NCBI RefSeq assembly: GCF_001583415.1
Contig: NZ_CP014475.1
Span: 3,844,001 to 3,908,000 of the forward strand
Direction: 5' to 3'
Origin: Mycolicibacterium phlei
GTDB taxonomy: Bacteria > Actinomycetota > Actinomycetes > Mycobacteriales > Mycobacteriaceae
Length of the DNA stretch: 64,000 nt
Below the pieces are notes generated by a model that saw only the letters and a list, made by a program, of their open reading frames with translations, was not told the DNA's origin and made no database searches. The position numbers were made by a program, and so were the translations under genes. Positions 16,504 through 24,361 of the stretch are shown in pieces; the first letter of the stretch is position 1, and each line of letters begins with the position of its first letter.

Positions 16504-17715
16504 GTGCTGACCCTCAAAGCCGCGGGTCTGCTTGACGTCGAGGCCGGCGAGATCGTCCGCCCGGGCATCGTCCGGGTCGACGACGACCGCATCGTCGGCG
16601 TCGGTGGCGCCCCCGAGGGCGAGGTGATCGACCTCGGGGACGCCATCCTGCTGCCGGGCCTGATGGACATGGAGGTCAACCTGCTCATGGGCGGCCGGGG
16701 CGAGAACCCCGGCCTGTCCCAGGTGCAGGACGACCCGGCGATCCGGGTGCTGCGCGCGGTCGGCAACGCCCGCCGCACGCTGCGGGCCGGGTTCACCACC
16801 GTGCGCAACCTCGGACTGTTCGTCAAGACCGGTGGCTATCTGCTCGACGTCGCCCTCGGCAGGGCGATCGACGCGGGCTGGATCGACGGCCCGCGGATCG
16901 TGCCCGCCGGCCACGCGATCACGCCGACCGGTGGACACCTGGACCCGACGATGTTCGCCGCGTTCATGCCGGGTGCGCTGGAGTTGACGGTCGAGGAGGG
17001 TATCGCCAACGGGGTCGACGAGATCCGCAAGGCGGTGCGCTACCAGATCAAGCACGGCGCACAGGTGATCAAGGTGTGCTGCTCGGGGGGTGTCATGTCG
17101 CTCACCGGAGAGGCCGGCGCACAGCACTACTCGGACGAGGAGCTGCGCGCGATCGTCGACGAGGCGCACCGGCGCGGGCTCAAGGTCGCCGCGCACACGC
17201 ACGGCGCGGAGGCGGTCAAACACGCCGTCGCGTGCGGCATCGACTGCATCGAGCACGGGTTCCTGATGGACGACGAGGCGATCCAGCTGATGGTCGAGAA
17301 CGACCGGTGGCTGGTCAGCACCCGACGGCTGGCCGAGGCGATGGACGTCTCCAAGGCACCGAAAGCGCTGCAGGACAAGGCCGCCGAGATGTTCCCGAAG
17401 GCGCGCACCTCGATCAAGGCGGCATACGAGGCCGGCGTCAAGATCGCCGTCGGCACCGACGCCCCGGCGATTCCGCACGGCCGCAACGCCGACGAGCTGG
17501 TCACGCTGGTCGAGTGGGGCCTGCCGCCGGCGGCGGTGCTGCGCGCGGCCACCGTCGCGGCCGCCGAACTGATCGACCGGCCGGATCTGGGCCGGCTCGC
17601 CGAGGGCTGCCTCGCCGACATCATCGCCGTGCCCGGTGATCCGCTGACCGATATCAGCGTTACAAAGAATGTCAATTTCGTAATGAAGGGCGGTAAGGTC
17701 TTCCGACATGAGTGA
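16504..17715 (+). CDS. Amidohydrolase superfamily protein with altered metal site
   Basis: A 403-residue protein of the imidazolonepropionase/prolidase-like branch. The N-terminal beta-sandwich and LLPGLMD are normal, but the following metal motif HxH is replaced by Glu57-Val-Asn59 (16672-16680). Other ligands remain: Lys in GAQVIKVCCSGG, His in KVAAHTHGAEA and DCIEHGFLMD, and Asp in AVGTDAPAIPHG. The protein may therefore bind one metal, use a different metal geometry, or be non-catalytic. It starts with GTG two bases after the preceding stop, and its 3' end overlaps the SnoaL-like gene by 8 bases. Confidence 0.85.
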   Translation: MLTLKAAGLLDVEAGEIVRPGIVRVDDDRIVGVGGAPEGEVIDLGDAILLPGLMDMEVNLLMGGRGENPGLSQVQDDPAIRVLRAVGNARRTLRAGFTTVRNLGLFVKTGGYLLDVALGRAIDAGWIDGPRIVPAGHAITPTGGHLDPTMFAAFMPGALELTVEEGIANGVDEIRKAVRYQIKHGAQVIKVCCSGGVMSLTGEAGAQHYSDEELRAIVDEAHRRGLKVAAHTHGAEAVKHAVACGIDCIEHGFLMDDEAIQLMVENDRWLVSTRRLAEAMDVSKAPKALQDKAAEMFPKARTSIKAAYEAGVKIAVGTDAPAIPHGRNADELVTLVEWGLPPAAVLRAATVAAAELIDRPDLGRLAEGCLADIIAVPGDPLTDISVTKNVNFVMKGGKVFRHE

Positions 17716-18169
17716 CTCGAACCCACAGCGGATCGCGGACCTGGTCGAGATCCAGCAGCTGCTCGCCAAGTACGCCGTCACCATCACCCAGGGCGACATC
17801 GACGGTCTCATCTCGGTGTTCACCCCCGACGGCACGTACAGCGCGTTCGGGTCGACCTACTCGCTGTCGCGGTTTCCGGAGCTCGTCGCCGCCGCCCCCA
17901 AGGGCCTGTTCATGACGGGCACCTCGCTGGTGCACCTGGATCCCGAGGATCCGGACAAGGCCACCGGCACGCAGCCGCTGTGCTTCATCGAGCACTCCAA
18001 GCACGACATGCGCATCGGCTATTACAACGACACGTACGTGCGCACCGAGGACGGCTGGCGGCTCAAGACCCGCAAGATGACCTTCATCCGGCGCAGCGGC
18101 GAGCACGACTCCGGCCGGCCGCACGCGATCGGACGGCCCGAGGCCGACGTCCCGGCCGACGCGCGATGA
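17708..18169 (+). CDS. SnoaL-like / nuclear transport factor 2 fold protein
   Basis: A 153-residue cone-shaped fold protein. The opening IADLVEIQQLLAKYAVTITQ followed by DIDGLISVFTPDGTY is the standard NTF2-like start, and the closing TYVRTEDGWRLKTRKMTFIR is the usual last sheet. Such proteins act as isomerases, dehydratases, or small subunits of ring-hydroxylating oxygenases. The latter is attractive here because the Rieske alpha subunit of the same operon has no other recognisable beta subunit. ATG 17708 overlaps the preceding gene, and the stop overlaps the next start as ATGA. Confidence 0.85.
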   Translation: MSDSNPQRIADLVEIQQLLAKYAVTITQGDIDGLISVFTPDGTYSAFGSTYSLSRFPELVAAAPKGLFMTGTSLVHLDPEDPDKATGTQPLCFIEHSKHDMRIGYYNDTYVRTEDGWRLKTRKMTFIRRSGEHDSGRPHAIGRPEADVPADAR

Positions 18170-19290
18170 CCGACCTCTACGATCCCGCGACGTTCCGTAC
18201 CGCGCTGCGCGAGTGGCTCGACGAGAACGACCTGACTCCGCCGCCGGGCGAGCAGACCATGGACGCGCATCAGGCCCAGCACCTGCGGGTGCTCAAGGCG
18301 CTCTATGACGCGGACTGGATGCGCTACGGCTGGCCGGAACGCGCAGGCGGGCTGGGCGGTCCGGACATCCTGCGCGCCATCGTCGGCGAGGAGGTGGTCG
18401 GCCGCGGGCTCGATCATCCGGGACCGTACTCGATGCTCGAGGTGCTGACCCCCACCATGATCGACTACGCCCGGCCGGAGTTGGCCGCCGAGATGGTGCC
18501 GCGCCTGCTGTCGGGTCAGGAGTCGTGGTGCCAGGGCTTCTCCGAACCCGGCTCGGGCAGCGACCTGGCGTCGTTGACGACGCGGGCCGTGCAGGACGGC
18601 GACACCTGGATCGTCAACGGGCAGAAGGTGTGGACCAGCTTCGCCCAGTACGCCACCCGCTGCATCCTGCTGACCCGCACCGGCGGGCCGGAGGTGCCCA
18701 ACCACCAGGCGATCACCGCGTTCTTCGTCGACCTCGACTCCCCCGGCGTCACCGTGCGGCCGCTGCGCACCATGCACGACGTCGACGAGTTCTGTGAGGT
18801 GTACTTCGACGACGTCGCGGTGCCAGCCGACCGGATGCTCGGAAACGTCGGCGACGGCTGGAAACTCGCGATGGACCTGCTGCCCTACGAGCGCTCCACG
18901 TGCTTCTGGCAACGCATCGCCTATCTGTACGCCCGCTTCGACGATCTGGTCGTCGAGGTCAAAGGCCTTGGCACCGCGTCGGATTCCGATCTCGGTGAAG
19001 TGTACCTGGCGCTGCACACGCTGCGCTGCCGGTCGCGGGCGACGCAGCACCGGCTGGCCGCCGGGCACAAACTGGGCGCGGACACCTCGATCGACAAGGT
19101 GCTGCTGGCCAGCGCAGAACAGCAGCTGTTCGACACGGTGCGCGACCTGCTGCCGGGCCGCATCGAGCTGTCCGACGATCCGTGGCGGCCCGCGTACCTG
19201 TACTCGCGTGCCGCGACGATCTACGGCGGCACCGCTGAGGTGCAGCGCAACATCATCGCCCGCCGGCTGCTCGACCTCGGGAAGGAGTGA
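18166..19290 (+). CDS. Acyl-CoA dehydrogenase, catalytic subunit of a FadE pair
   Basis: A 374-residue flavoprotein. Motifs include CQGFSEPGSGSDLASLTTRA, GQKVWTSFAQYA, LLPYERSTCFW (Glu at the long-chain/isovaleryl catalytic position) and IYGGTAEVQRNIIARRLLDL. It is followed by a shorter acyl-CoA dehydrogenase gene starting 2 bases after its stop. In actinobacterial steroid catabolism such adjacent FadE genes are known to form alpha2beta2 heterotetramers that act on ring-bearing side chains (established for ChsE pairs). The same is inferred here. The start overlaps the SnoaL-like gene as ATGA. Confidence 0.92.
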   Translation: MTDLYDPATFRTALREWLDENDLTPPPGEQTMDAHQAQHLRVLKALYDADWMRYGWPERAGGLGGPDILRAIVGEEVVGRGLDHPGPYSMLEVLTPTMIDYARPELAAEMVPRLLSGQESWCQGFSEPGSGSDLASLTTRAVQDGDTWIVNGQKVWTSFAQYATRCILLTRTGGPEVPNHQAITAFFVDLDSPGVTVRPLRTMHDVDEFCEVYFDDVAVPADRMLGNVGDGWKLAMDLLPYERSTCFWQRIAYLYARFDDLVVEVKGLGTASDSDLGEVYLALHTLRCRSRATQHRLAAGHKLGADTSIDKVLLASAEQQLFDTVRDLLPGRIELSDDPWRPAYLYSRAATIYGGTAEVQRNIIARRLLDLGKE

Positions 19291-19292
19291 TC

Positions 19293-20090
19293 GTGGAGGC
19301 TCTCGACACCGAGTCGCTGGCGATGCTCGAAGACACCCTGCGCAAGACGATGCTGTCGTGCTCGGGGGCTGAGCTGGACGCCGCGCTGGCCGAGCTGGGC
19401 TGGGCCGAGATGCTCGAGGAGATGCCCGACACCGCGATTCCGCTGGTTTTCCGACTGCTCGGCGAAACCGGTTCGCACGCTTCGGTTCTCAACGACGTTC
19501 TGTTGGAGACCATCGGCGGTCTGCCCGGTGGCACGCCCCCGATGCCGTACGCCGGCGGCGGCTGGGTGGTGTGGGAGCGCACCGCCAACACGGAGCCGAC
19601 GCTGGGCGGGCTGCCGCTGCGGCGGGTGCCCGACGGGGAGACGATGCGGTTGGGCGACACCCGTCGCGCCGCCGGCTGGTGGCTGGTCGGCACGGCGCGG
19701 GCGATGCTGAACCTGGCCCGTCAGCACGCGCTGGACCGGGTGCAGTTCGGCAGGCCGATCGCGCAGTTCCAGGCGATCCGGCACCGGCTGGCCGAGACGC
19801 TAGTGGCCATCGAGGGCGCCGAGGCGACGCTGGGGCTGCCCGGCGACGAGAGCCCGGACCTCACGGCGATGCTGGCGAAGGCCGCCGCGGGCAAGGCGGC
19901 GCTGACCGCGGCCAAGCACTGCCAGCAGGTGCTGGGCGGTATCGGTTTCACCGCCGAACACGAGCTGCACCTGCACATCAAGCGGGCGTTGGTGCTCGAC
20001 GGATTGCTCGGTAACACAAAGGAACTGACCCGCCGAGCGGGTGCGGGCCTGCGCGCCCGCGGCAGTGTCCCCCGCCTCGCCCACCTCTAA
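19293..20090 (+). CDS. Acyl-CoA dehydrogenase-like partner subunit, short
   Basis: A 265-residue protein. The C-terminal helical domain is recognisable (LVGTARAMLNLARQHALDRV, then QFGRPIAQFQAIRHRLAET and KHCQQVLGGIGFTAEHELHL), but the N-terminal and middle domains are reduced and no catalytic Glu is evident. This fits the non-catalytic subunit of a heterotetrameric FadE complex with the gene just upstream. I chose the GTG at 19293 because GAAGGAG is spaced 5 bases before it; an in-frame GTG at 19287 overlaps that site. Repeat copy B begins 6 bases after its stop. Confidence 0.85.
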   Translation: MEALDTESLAMLEDTLRKTMLSCSGAELDAALAELGWAEMLEEMPDTAIPLVFRLLGETGSHASVLNDVLLETIGGLPGGTPPMPYAGGGWVVWERTANTEPTLGGLPLRRVPDGETMRLGDTRRAAGWWLVGTARAMLNLARQHALDRVQFGRPIAQFQAIRHRLAETLVAIEGAEATLGLPGDESPDLTAMLAKAAAGKAALTAAKHCQQVLGGIGFTAEHELHLHIKRALVLDGLLGNTKELTRRAGAGLRARGSVPRLAHL

Positions 20091-20095
20091 CTTTT

Positions 20096-20159
20096 CCGCG
20101 AGCGTGCGTGTCTGCACACGACACGCCGCGGATTTTCCGACATTTGCGCACGCTCGCGG
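20096..20159 (+). repeat. 64-bp palindromic intergenic repeat, copy B
   Basis: Same orientation as copy A, with perfect outer arms and the inner CGTGTC/GACACG hairpin (loop TGCACAC). The second inner hairpin is GGATTTTCC. It lies between the FadE partner gene and the DUF559 gene and forms an inverted pair with copy C. Confidence 0.92.
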
Positions 20160-20229
20160 CTCGGCCACCGAGGAGTTATCCACAGGCTGACCGATTTGTG
20201 TGCTGAGGGGCACCGTCGCCGGATCGACG

Positions 20230-21126
20230 ATGGTCGCTATGAATCCGGCACTGCAGCGACTGTTCGAGGCGCAGAGTGGCGTCGCGACGAGCGGTCAGAT
20301 TTTGGCGGTCGCGTCCCGCTACGAGTTCGAGGCGGTCCTCAAGACGCAGCATCTGGAACGACTCTGGCACGGCGTGTACGTGCTCGGCGAACCGACGGAT
20401 GACGCCCGCCTGCGCGGCCTGGACCTGCTCTGTGGCACACCGGTGCCGGTCTGCCTGTCCACCGCCGCCGCACTGTTCGGCTTCGACACCGAGCAACCCG
20501 CCGACCTGCACGTGCTCAACCCGCCGGGTCATCAACTCCGCAACACCGACGGCCTGGTCGTGCATCGCAGAGAGGGCGCACCACTGGTTCTCGTCGACGG
20601 CCGACCGGCCACCGCACCGGACTGGACCGCGATCGAGGTCGCACGAGCACTGTGGCGACCGCGCGCGCTGGCGACGCTCGACGCCGCGCTGCGCTCCGGC
20701 ACCTGCACACTCACCGAACTCTGCCGTGCCGCAACGCAACAGCGCGGTCGACGCGGCATCGTCGCGGTGCGCGACCTACTTGCGCTGGCCGACGCGCGCG
20801 CCGAGTCGCCGATGGAGAGCGAGGCCCGGCTGGTGATGATCGACGGCGGCCTGCCCCACCCCGAATTGCAGTACGAGATCGTCGACGGCAACGGCGAACT
20901 CCGTCGGCTGGACTTCGCCTGGCCCGAGTTCCGCGTCGCGGTCGAGTACGACGGAGTCGACTGGCACAACGATCCCGAGGCCGTGCGCAACGACCGTCGT
21001 CGCCGCCTCGCCCTGCAGGACGTCGGGTGGACCGTCATCTCGATCACGTTCGAGGACGTGCGGCGCCGGGCGTGGGATTTCGTGGCGCGGGTGCGTCGCG
21101 AACTCAACGAGGCTCAGGCGGCGTGA
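20230..21126 (+). CDS. DUF559 (Vsr-like nuclease fold) protein with AbiEi-like N-terminal domain
   Basis: A protein of about 298 residues. The N-terminal part resembles AbiEi-type winged-helix domains (QRLFEAQSGVATSGQILAVA, then LWHGVYVLGEPTDDARL). The C-terminal DUF559 domain has SPMESEARLVMIDGGLPHPE, ELRRLDFAWPEFRVAVEYDG and a final WTVISITFEDV, matching the Vsr/restriction-endonuclease-like pattern with acidic residues in LDFAW and EYDG. The start is uncertain (ATG 20230 or 20239). The stop codon TGA (21124-21126) lies inside repeat copy C. The gene is framed by inverted copies of the 64-bp repeat and is functionally unlike its metabolic neighbours, so it may be an inserted unit. Confidence 0.85.
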   Translation: MVAMNPALQRLFEAQSGVATSGQILAVASRYEFEAVLKTQHLERLWHGVYVLGEPTDDARLRGLDLLCGTPVPVCLSTAAALFGFDTEQPADLHVLNPPGHQLRNTDGLVVHRREGAPLVLVDGRPATAPDWTAIEVARALWRPRALATLDAALRSGTCTLTELCRAATQQRGRRGIVAVRDLLALADARAESPMESEARLVMIDGGLPHPELQYEIVDGNGELRRLDFAWPEFRVAVEYDGVDWHNDPEAVRNDRRRRLALQDVGWTVISITFEDVRRRAWDFVARVRRELNEAQAA

Positions 21127-21184
21127 GCGTGCGCAAATGCCGGAATTTCCGCGGCGTGTCGTGAGCAGACACGCACGCTCGCGG
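21121..21184 (-). repeat. 64-bp palindromic intergenic repeat, copy C (inverted relative to B)
   Basis: Reverse orientation relative to copy B. The arm nearest the DUF559 gene has a change that produces the TGA stop of that gene, while the far arm CGCACGCTCGCGG is perfect. The inner hairpin is CGTGTC/GACACG. It lies between convergent genes (DUF559 on plus, crotonase on minus). Confidence 0.9.
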
Positions 21185-21191
21185 ACGGAGG

Positions 21192-21974
21192 TTATTTGAT
21201 GTTGGCTTTCATCTCGTCGAGGTTCACCAGCACCGGCCAGCCGCCGACGCTCAGCGCGTTGCCGTGGCCGGTCTGGTGGATGTCGAACACCGACTGGATG
21301 GCGGCGTAGAAGCCCTGTACGTCGAGCGTCTGGTTGACCGCCCGTTTGGCCTGCCGCAGCGCGAACGGCGGCATCTTGGCGATCTGCTCGGCCAGCGCGC
21401 GGGTCTCGGCATCCAACTGGTCGCGCGGCACCACCTTGTTGACCATCCCGGTGGCGGCCACCTCGTCGGCGGTCATCGCCCGCCCCGTGAACAGGATCTC
21501 CTTGGCCTTGCGCGGACCGAGTTCCCAGGTGTGGCCGTGGTATTCGACCCCGCCGATGCCCATCAGCACCACTGGGTCGGAGAACAGCGCGTCGTCTGCG
21601 GCGACGATCAGGTCGCACGGCCAGCACAGCAGCAGGCCCCCGGAGATACACCGGCCCTGGACCGCCGCGATCGACGGCTTCGGCACGTTGCGCCAGCGCA
21701 ATGTGTACTCGAGATAGCGTTTGGCCTCGTGCTGGATGATGAAGTCCAGCGTGATCTTGTCGGGCACCGGCCCGCCCCCGCGCAGGTCGTGGCCCGCCGA
21801 GAAGTGCTTGCCGTTGGCCCGCAGGATGATCACCGACACCTCGTTGTCCTCGGCGGCGCGCGTCCAGGCGGCGTCGAGTTCGTCGAGTAGCTCGGTGTTC
21901 TGCGCGTTCGCGGCCTCGGGCCGGTTCAGCGTGATGGTGGCGATGCGGTCGGAGACCTCGTATTCGATGTACAT
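21192..21974 (-). CDS. Enoyl-CoA hydratase/isomerase family protein
   Basis: A 260-residue crotonase. Visible segments are TLNRPEAANAQNTELLDELD, the oxyanion-hole part GKHFSAGHDLRGG, AAVQGRCISGGLLLCWPCDL, and VEYHGHTWELGPRKAKEILF, with a C-terminal QTGHGNALSVGGWPVL. The usual catalytic Glu of hydratases is not obvious in the GIGGVEYHGH loop. ATG 21974 follows AGGAGGACC. It is divergent from the TetR gene at 22141, and one GAGAA-N5-TTCTC palindrome (22069-22085) lies between them, so it is probably a target of that regulator. Confidence 0.9.
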   Translation of the reverse strand: MYIEYEVSDRIATITLNRPEAANAQNTELLDELDAAWTRAAEDNEVSVIILRANGKHFSAGHDLRGGGPVPDKITLDFIIQHEAKRYLEYTLRWRNVPKPSIAAVQGRCISGGLLLCWPCDLIVAADDALFSDPVVLMGIGGVEYHGHTWELGPRKAKEILFTGRAMTADEVAATGMVNKVVPRDQLDAETRALAEQIAKMPPFALRQAKRAVNQTLDVQGFYAAIQSVFDIHQTGHGNALSVGGWPVLVNLDEMKANIK

Positions 21975-22068
21975 GTGCGGTCCTCCTGGTCGGGGCGTGC
22001 CGCGGCAAGCCCGAGCGCCGGCCCCCGCCGGATCAAATTTTTGGTAAGAGCTACTGTTATCTCCAAAA

Positions 22069-22085
22069 TGAGAATACTATTCTCG
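22069..22085. promoter_or_regulatory. GAGAA-N5-TTCTC operator (site 2) between crotonase and TetR genes
   Basis: TGAGAATACTATTCTCG is a palindrome in the divergent region between the crotonase (start 21974) and the TetR regulator (start 22141). The position fits autoregulation plus control of the crotonase. Confidence 0.75.
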
Positions 22086-22140
22086 TCGTGAGAAAGTTAC
22101 AATCTCCGACACGTCGGCCGCGAGGGGGTCCAGGACCGCA

Positions 22141-22854
22141 ATGGCGAGACGTTCTCCGGTACAGTCAATTCATGTTCTCCCCACTCGGCCAGCATCTGAG
22201 CCTCCGGTGACGAGCCCAAGCGAGGAACCCGCCTGGAAGCAGCGCGCGGTCGAGCGGTCGATCAAAACAGCCAAGCTGCGGGCCGCTCAGCGTGTGCAGC
22301 GCTTCCTGGACGCGGCACAGGCGATCATCATCGAGAAGGGCAGCACGGACTTCACGGTCCAGGAGGTCGTGGACCGCTCGCGCCAGTCGCTGCGCAGCTT
22401 CTACCTGCAGTTCGACGGTAAACACGAACTGCTGCTGGCCCTGTTCGAGGACGCGCTGAGCAAGTCCGCGGACCAGATCCGGGCGGCCACCACCACCGAG
22501 GACGAGCCCATCGAGCGGCTCAAGGTCGCCGTTCAACTGCTCTTCGAGTCGTCCCGGCCGGACCCGACCGCCAAGCGGCCGCTGTTCACCGATTTCGCAC
22601 CGCGACTGCTGCTGTCGCATCCCGCCGAGGTCAGGATCGCGCACGCCCCGCTGCTGGCGCTGCTCACCGAGCTGATGGAGGAGTGTGCGGCCGCCGGCCA
22701 GCTGCGCGAGGGCATCAACCCCAAGCGGATGGCCGCGATGACCATGCAGACGGTGATGTTCGTCGCCCAGTCCAACGGCGGCGAGGACGGCACCACCAAG
22801 CCGATCACCGCCGACGAGGTCTGGGACTTCGTCTCGCACGGCTTCGCCAAGTAA
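22141..22854 (+). CDS. TetR family regulator, candidate master regulator of the GAGAA-N5-TTCTC regulon
   Basis: A 237-residue protein (ATG 22141, GGACC upstream; a GTG at 22207 would give 215 residues). The DNA-binding segment is unusual but clear: RVQRFLDAAQAIIIEKGSTD, FTVQEVVDRSRQSLRSFYLQ and FDGKHELLLALFEDAL. The ligand domain includes DPTAKRPLFTDFAPRLLLSH. One palindrome lies upstream and three lie directly downstream (22895-22994), the strongest clustering of this motif in the window, which is why I assign it as the cognate regulator (inference). A 12-bp tandem repeat AAGTAATCCGCC spans its stop. Confidence 0.87.
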   Translation: MARRSPVQSIHVLPTRPASEPPVTSPSEEPAWKQRAVERSIKTAKLRAAQRVQRFLDAAQAIIIEKGSTDFTVQEVVDRSRQSLRSFYLQFDGKHELLLALFEDALSKSADQIRAATTTEDEPIERLKVAVQLLFESSRPDPTAKRPLFTDFAPRLLLSHPAEVRIAHAPLLALLTELMEECAAAGQLREGINPKRMAAMTMQTVMFVAQSNGGEDGTTKPITADEVWDFVSHGFAK

Positions 22855-22894
22855 TCCGCCAAGTAATCCGCCGAGTTACCGGCCCAGGTGGCCC

Positions 22895-22994
22895 GGAGAA
22901 CGGCGTTCTCCCATCTGTCGGGAGAATTGCGTTCTCGTAACCAAGATCACTGCCGCGCGCCGTCGAGTGCGCCGTCATGAGAATCTGATTCTCG
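22895..22994. promoter_or_regulatory. Three tandem GAGAA-N5-TTCTC operators (sites 3-5) upstream of the P450/SDR operon
   Basis: Cores lie at 22896-22910 (GAGAACGGCGTTCTC), 22922-22936 (GAGAATTGCGTTCTC) and 22979-22993 (GAGAATCTGATTCTC). Centre-to-centre spacing is 26 and 57 bases. They fill most of the 260-base gap between the TetR gene and the P450, suggesting strong or cooperative regulation. Confidence 0.78.
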
Positions 22995-23062
22995 TAGTTC
23001 AAGAGTCAAAATTGTCGGATTTGAATCCCTTATTGACACCCCTCCGTGGCTAGTGCCAGAGT

Positions 23063-23093
23063 TGTGAGACAAAAGCCAGCCGCATGTCTTACA
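23063..23093. promoter_or_regulatory. Inverted repeat near the P450 start
   Basis: TGTGAGACA (23063-23071) and TGTCTTACA (23085-23093) form a 9-base inverted repeat with one mismatch and a 13-base gap, 23 bases upstream of the P450 start. It differs from the GAGAA palindromes and may be a second regulatory site or part of an mRNA leader hairpin. Confidence 0.4.
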
Positions 23094-23115
23094 GGCTCCC
23101 AGCGAGAGGCGACCG

Positions 23116-24318
23116 GTGACGATCAGCGCTGACCACACACCGTCAGACGTCGAGTTGTACTACGACCCGTACGACATCGAACTGAACATGAACCCCTACG
23201 CGGTCTTCGCCCGCATCCGCGAGGAAGCGCCGCTGTACTACAACGACAAGCACGACTTCTACGCACTGAGCCGCTTCGACGACGTCAACAAGGCGGTCAT
23301 CGACCACGAGACGTTTATCTCCAGCCGCGGCGCCGTCCTGGAGATCATCAAGTCCGGCATGGAGATTCCGCCCGGCACGCTGATCTTCGAGGACCCGCCG
23401 ATCCACAACATCCACCGCAACCTCCTCTCGCGGGTGTTCACTCCCCGCAAGGTGCAGGCGCTGGAACCGCAGATCCGCGAGTTCACCACCCGCTGCCTGG
23501 ATCCGTTGAGGGACGGCGACAGATTCGACTTCGTCAACGACCTCGGTGAGCAGATGCCGATGCGGGTGATCGGCATGCTCCTCGGCATTCCCGAGGAGGA
23601 TCAGCGCCGCGTCACCGAACACGGCGAGGCGACCCTGCAGACGGATTCGACGGAGCTGATGGCCACCGGCGAGGTGTTCGCCGAGTTCATCGACTACCGG
23701 ATGGAGCATCCGTCCGACGACATCATGACCGACCTGCTCAACGCGGAGTTCGAGGACGAGACCGGCACGGTCCGCAAGCTCCGCCGCGACGAGCTGCTGA
23801 TGTACCTGACCGTGATCGCAACGGCGGGCAGCGAGACGACGACGCGGCTGATCGGTTGGGCCGGAAAGACTCTCGCCGACTACCCGGACCAGCGTGCACA
23901 ACTGGTCGCCGACCCGTCGCTGATCCCGCAGGCGATCGAGGAGATCCTGCGCTGGGAGCCGCCTGCGCTGCAGATCGGCCGCTACGTGACCCGCGATGTG
24001 GAGTACTACGGTCAGACGGTGCCGGAGGGCTCGGCGATGCTGTTGCTCGTCGGCGCCGCCAACCGCGACCACCGCCGGTTCCCGCCCAACGGTGACGTGT
24101 TCGACATCCACCGGGAACAGCGCTCGCACATGACATTCGGCGCAGGAACCCACTTCTGCATGGGCAACGCGCTGGCCCGACTGGAGGGCCGCATCGCGCT
24201 CGAGGAGATTCTCAAGCGGTTCCCCGAGTGGGAGGTCGACTGGGACAACGCGCGCCCGTCACCGACCACCGCGGTCCGCGGTTGGCAGTCGCTGCCCACG
24301 TTCGTCACCCACGCTTAA
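23116..24318 (+). CDS. Cytochrome P450
   Basis: A 400-residue soluble P450. The I-helix is VIATAGSETTTRLIGW (AGSETT), the K-helix EEILRWEPP, and the heme loop MTFGAGTHFCMGNALARLEG with Cys near residue 348. GTG 23116 follows GAGAGGCG. It is followed 43 bases later by a mycofactocin SDR, repeating the P450-SDR pairing seen at 1.8-4.7 kb. The three palindromes upstream place it in the TetR regulon. The likely role is hydroxylation of a hydrophobic substrate, with the alcohol then oxidised by the SDR. Confidence 0.94.
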   Translation: MTISADHTPSDVELYYDPYDIELNMNPYAVFARIREEAPLYYNDKHDFYALSRFDDVNKAVIDHETFISSRGAVLEIIKSGMEIPPGTLIFEDPPIHNIHRNLLSRVFTPRKVQALEPQIREFTTRCLDPLRDGDRFDFVNDLGEQMPMRVIGMLLGIPEEDQRRVTEHGEATLQTDSTELMATGEVFAEFIDYRMEHPSDDIMTDLLNAEFEDETGTVRKLRRDELLMYLTVIATAGSETTTRLIGWAGKTLADYPDQRAQLVADPSLIPQAIEEILRWEPPALQIGRYVTRDVEYYGQTVPEGSAMLLLVGAANRDHRRFPPNGDVFDIHREQRSHMTFGAGTHFCMGNALARLEGRIALEEILKRFPEWEVDWDNARPSPTTAVRGWQSLPTFVTHA

Positions 24319-24361
24319 CCACCCGTAAACCACACCCCACACATCAAAAGGACTGGCACAC

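Noticed and set aside
22849..22872. Tandem 12-bp repeat AAGTAATCCGCC at the TetR stop
   Set aside because: Real but only two units. It most likely reflects replication slippage and has no supported function.
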